Assembly (NCBI GenBank): GCA_934086485.1
Contig: CAKOIF010000010.1
Span: 1-42,383, forward strand
Direction of reading: 5' to 3'
DNA from: an uncultured Bacilli bacterium
GTDB taxonomy: Bacteria > Bacillota_I > Bacilli_A > RF39 > UBA660
DNA: 42,383 bases
Positions 40,381 to 42,383 of the stretch are shown here, one piece after another (the first letter of the stretch is position 1; each line of letters starts with the position of its first letter). The notes beneath the pieces were generated by a model. That model saw only the letters and a program-made list of their open reading frames with translations. It was not told the origin of the DNA and did no database searches. Made by a program: the position numbers and the translations under genes.

Positions 40381-42383
40381 ATGAAAAAAAGAGTAACTGT
40401 AAAACCTAATAAATTTATTTTACCAGTAGTTTCTCTTTTATTATGCCTTGCAATAGCAAGGCTTTTATACGTATCTTTATCGGGAAATGTAGATGGTATG
40501 AATCTAAAAAAGTTTGCGGCCTCTAGAAATACAGTTACAAAAACGCTTTATGCCAAAAGAGGCACAATTTATGATGCTGCAGGTGATGCTCTTGCAATAA
40601 GTGTAAACTCTTATACTTTAATTGCTTATTTAGAACCATCAAGGACAGTGGATGAAAATAATCCTCAGCATGTAGTTGATAAAGAGGGTACTGCTGCATC
40701 ACTTGCTCCAATACTTGAAATGGATGAAGCAGAAATACTTAAATATTTAAATAAAAAGGCTTACCAAGTTGAATTTGGTAAAAAAGGAAGAAATTTAACA
40801 GAAATTGTTAAACAAAAGATAGTCGATTTAGAACTTCCAGGAATAGATTTTATTGAAAGCACTCAAAGATATTATAAAATGGGTAGCTTTGCCTCTTATT
40901 TAGTAGGTTATGCTAAAACTCACGATGATGGTTCTATACAAGGCGAACTTGGTATTGAAAGTTATTATAATGACTTATTAAGTGGTAAAAATGGCTCTAT
41001 TACTTATCAAAGAGATGCCAAAGGTTATATGCTTCCTAATAAACCATATTATGAAACTAAAGCTCAGTCTGGTAGTGATATTTATTTAACAATTGATAGT
41101 AACATTGAACTTATTACGGAAAATGCTATCAATGATTTAAAAGAAAAAACTAATTTTGAATTTGCTATTTTTACTATAATGGATGCTCATACTGGTGCAA
41201 TAGTGGCTTCAAGTACATATCCTACATTTAACCCTAATGATTTAAATACACTAACAAATTATTTAAATCCTCTTGTATCATATACTTATGAACCTGGTTC
41301 CACGATGAAAATATTTTCTTGGGCATCAGCAATGGAAGATGGTATTTATAACGGACAAGATACTTATAAATCAGGTTCAATTGAGGTAGCCGATGTTGTA
41401 ATATCTGATTATAATAAAGTTGGTTGGGGTGAAATTACCTTTGATACAGGATTTATGTATTCATCAAATGTTGCGGCCTCAATACTTGCAAAAAATTTAG
41501 GTAGAGAAAAATTACTTAATTATTATAATAAGTTTGGTTTTGGTCAAAAAACCGGTATAACTTTATCTGGTGAACTTACTGGTACAACTAAGTTTAAATA
41601 CGAAAGTGAAGTTGCCACAGCATCGTTTGGTCAAGGTGGAGTTACTATTACACCAATTCAAATGCTTCAGGCACTTACTATGCTTACAAATGATGGCGTA
41701 ATGCTTAAACCTTATGTTATAAATAAAATTGTTGATTATGAGGGAAATACTACATATGAAAGTAAAGTTGAATCTCTAGGTCAAAAAATGAAAAGTGAAA
41801 CAGCAGAGAAATTAAGAAGTTTAATGTATAGTGCAAACTATGATGGACTAATGAAAGTATGGCAACCTAAAACTGTTACAATGTCAATGAAAACTGGTAC
41901 AGCCCAAATACCAGATCCAAATGGAAAGGGTTATCTAAAAGGTGAATATGATCAAATCTATTCAGTTGCCGGTTTCTTCCCAAGCGATAAACCTAAATAT
42001 ATAGTTTATGCCGCAGTTAAAAAAATCGAAGCAACTCAAGGTACATTTGCAAGAGCAGTTACTAAAGCCGTTGATGAAATAGCAAGTTATGCAAATATTA
42101 CTCAAAATGCTTATGAATCTGAAGGCAAAATAATAAAACTAGAAAATTATATTTCAAAAGAAACTAATCAAGTTAAAGAGGAACTTACAAATAAAGGTGT
42201 TAATGTAATTACTTTAGGAACAGGAAAATATATTATAAATCAATACCCTTTAAAAGATATTAGTGTTGTTAAAGGTGATAAAGTATTCTTACTTACTAAT
42301 AAAGAAGACTTTGTAATGCCTAATTTAACAGGTTATTCAATTACAGAGGTAAAAACTTTATGTACACTTTTAGGAATAAATCT
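40381..42383 (+). CDS. Class B penicillin-binding protein (FtsI/PBP2B/SpoVD-like), 3' end cut off
   Basis: At least 667 codons; the frame is open at the window edge. N-terminal membrane anchor (FILPVVSLLLCLAIARLLYV), then KRGTIYDAAGDALA of the class B dimerisation region, transpeptidase motifs EPGSTMK (active Ser), YSSNVAA (SxN) and KTGTAQ, and a PASTA-type segment starting (VMPNLTGYSITEVKTLCTLLG) where the window ends. Cross-links septal peptidoglycan with FtsW. The PASTA part points to PBP2B/SpoVD. 1 bp after ftsL. Confidence 0.93.
   Translation, partial: MKKRVTVKPNKFILPVVSLLLCLAIARLLYVSLSGNVDGMNLKKFAASRNTVTKTLYAKRGTIYDAAGDALAISVNSYTLIAYLEPSRTVDENNPQHVVDKEGTAASLAPILEMDEAEILKYLNKKAYQVEFGKKGRNLTEIVKQKIVDLELPGIDFIESTQRYYKMGSFASYLVGYAKTHDDGSIQGELGIESYYNDLLSGKNGSITYQRDAKGYMLPNKPYYETKAQSGSDIYLTIDSNIELITENAINDLKEKTNFEFAIFTIMDAHTGAIVASSTYPTFNPNDLNTLTNYLNPLVSYTYEPGSTMKIFSWASAMEDGIYNGQDTYKSGSIEVADVVISDYNKVGWGEITFDTGFMYSSNVAASILAKNLGREKLLNYYNKFGFGQKTGITLSGELTGTTKFKYESEVATASFGQGGVTITPIQMLQALTMLTNDGVMLKPYVINKIVDYEGNTTYESKVESLGQKMKSETAEKLRSLMYSANYDGLMKVWQPKTVTMSMKTGTAQIPDPNGKGYLKGEYDQIYSVAGFFPSDKPKYIVYAAVKKIEATQGTFARAVTKAVDEIASYANITQNAYESEGKIIKLENYISKETNQVKEELTNKGVNVITLGTGKYIINQYPLKDISVVKGDKVFLLTNKEDFVMPNLTGYSITEVKTLCTLLGIN

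Noticed and set aside
1..42383. A DGR reverse transcriptase or template repeat inside the window
   Set aside because: No frame shows RT motifs (such as Y-x-DD in context), and no second non-coding copy of the variable blocks was seen.

Overview
The window comes from a very AT-rich Gram-positive genome, by eye well under 30 % G+C. UGA is read as stop (for example at the end of the Rel-like gene) and tryptophan is UGG, so this is not a UGA=Trp mollicute. It has peptidoglycan division genes (mraZ, rsmH, ftsL, PBP), Firmicutes-type rimP-nusA-ylxR-infB-rbfA-truB, yneF, yitT and an L-lactate dehydrogenase. An uncultured, somewhat reduced gut lineage of Bacilli (RF39-like) is my best guess from gene content; there is no 16S to prove it.

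Layout. 1-250: 25 tandem decamers. 296-874: a type III (CptIN-like) toxin-antitoxin locus, with promoter, four ~49-nt structured RNA repeats, terminator, and a CptN-like toxin that has lost its middle. 1014-3921: two related exported proteins. 4131-10210: translation operon with a short RimP and a deoxycytidylate deaminase where ylxQ is usual. 10290-12213: an unknown gene and dinD, each behind a copy of the same ~180-bp leader. 12379-13332: a Pro/Val-rich membrane-anchored protein. 13383-18514: leader peptide and terminator, then a five-gene string (Rel-like protein with degraded synthetase motifs, nucleotidyltransferase, class I aaRS-like protein, S51 peptidase, CYTH protein). 18565-19476: ldh. 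19463-20097: two tandem copies of a type I toxin-antitoxin-like locus. 20207-22014: yneF and two membrane proteins. 22073-30243: two surface proteins sharing one C-terminal module, with sipW, priA, tRNA-Gln and mnmA between. 30361-33405: ffh, yitT, fic. 33197-34612: a direct repeat of the fic tail flanking a minus-strand gene. 34865-37953: another SipW-type exported protein and a HipA-like kinase cluster. 37999-42383: yceD-rpmF, then the division cluster with a three-box MraZ operator; the PBP runs off the window.

How the parts connect. Three exported proteins carry an N-terminal segment like SipW-dependent (TasA/camelysin-type) signals, and a SipW-type signal peptidase lies in the window. 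In two proteins the C-terminal module is nearly the same except for a ~90-nt block just before the stop. That block is poor in adenine on the coding strand and differs mainly at first and second codon positions, as expected of a diversity-generating retroelement (DGR) target. A GC-rich hairpin follows each stop codon. No reverse transcriptase or template repeat lies in the window, so the machinery would act from elsewhere. This and the two small RNA toxin-antitoxin loci are the most unusual content.
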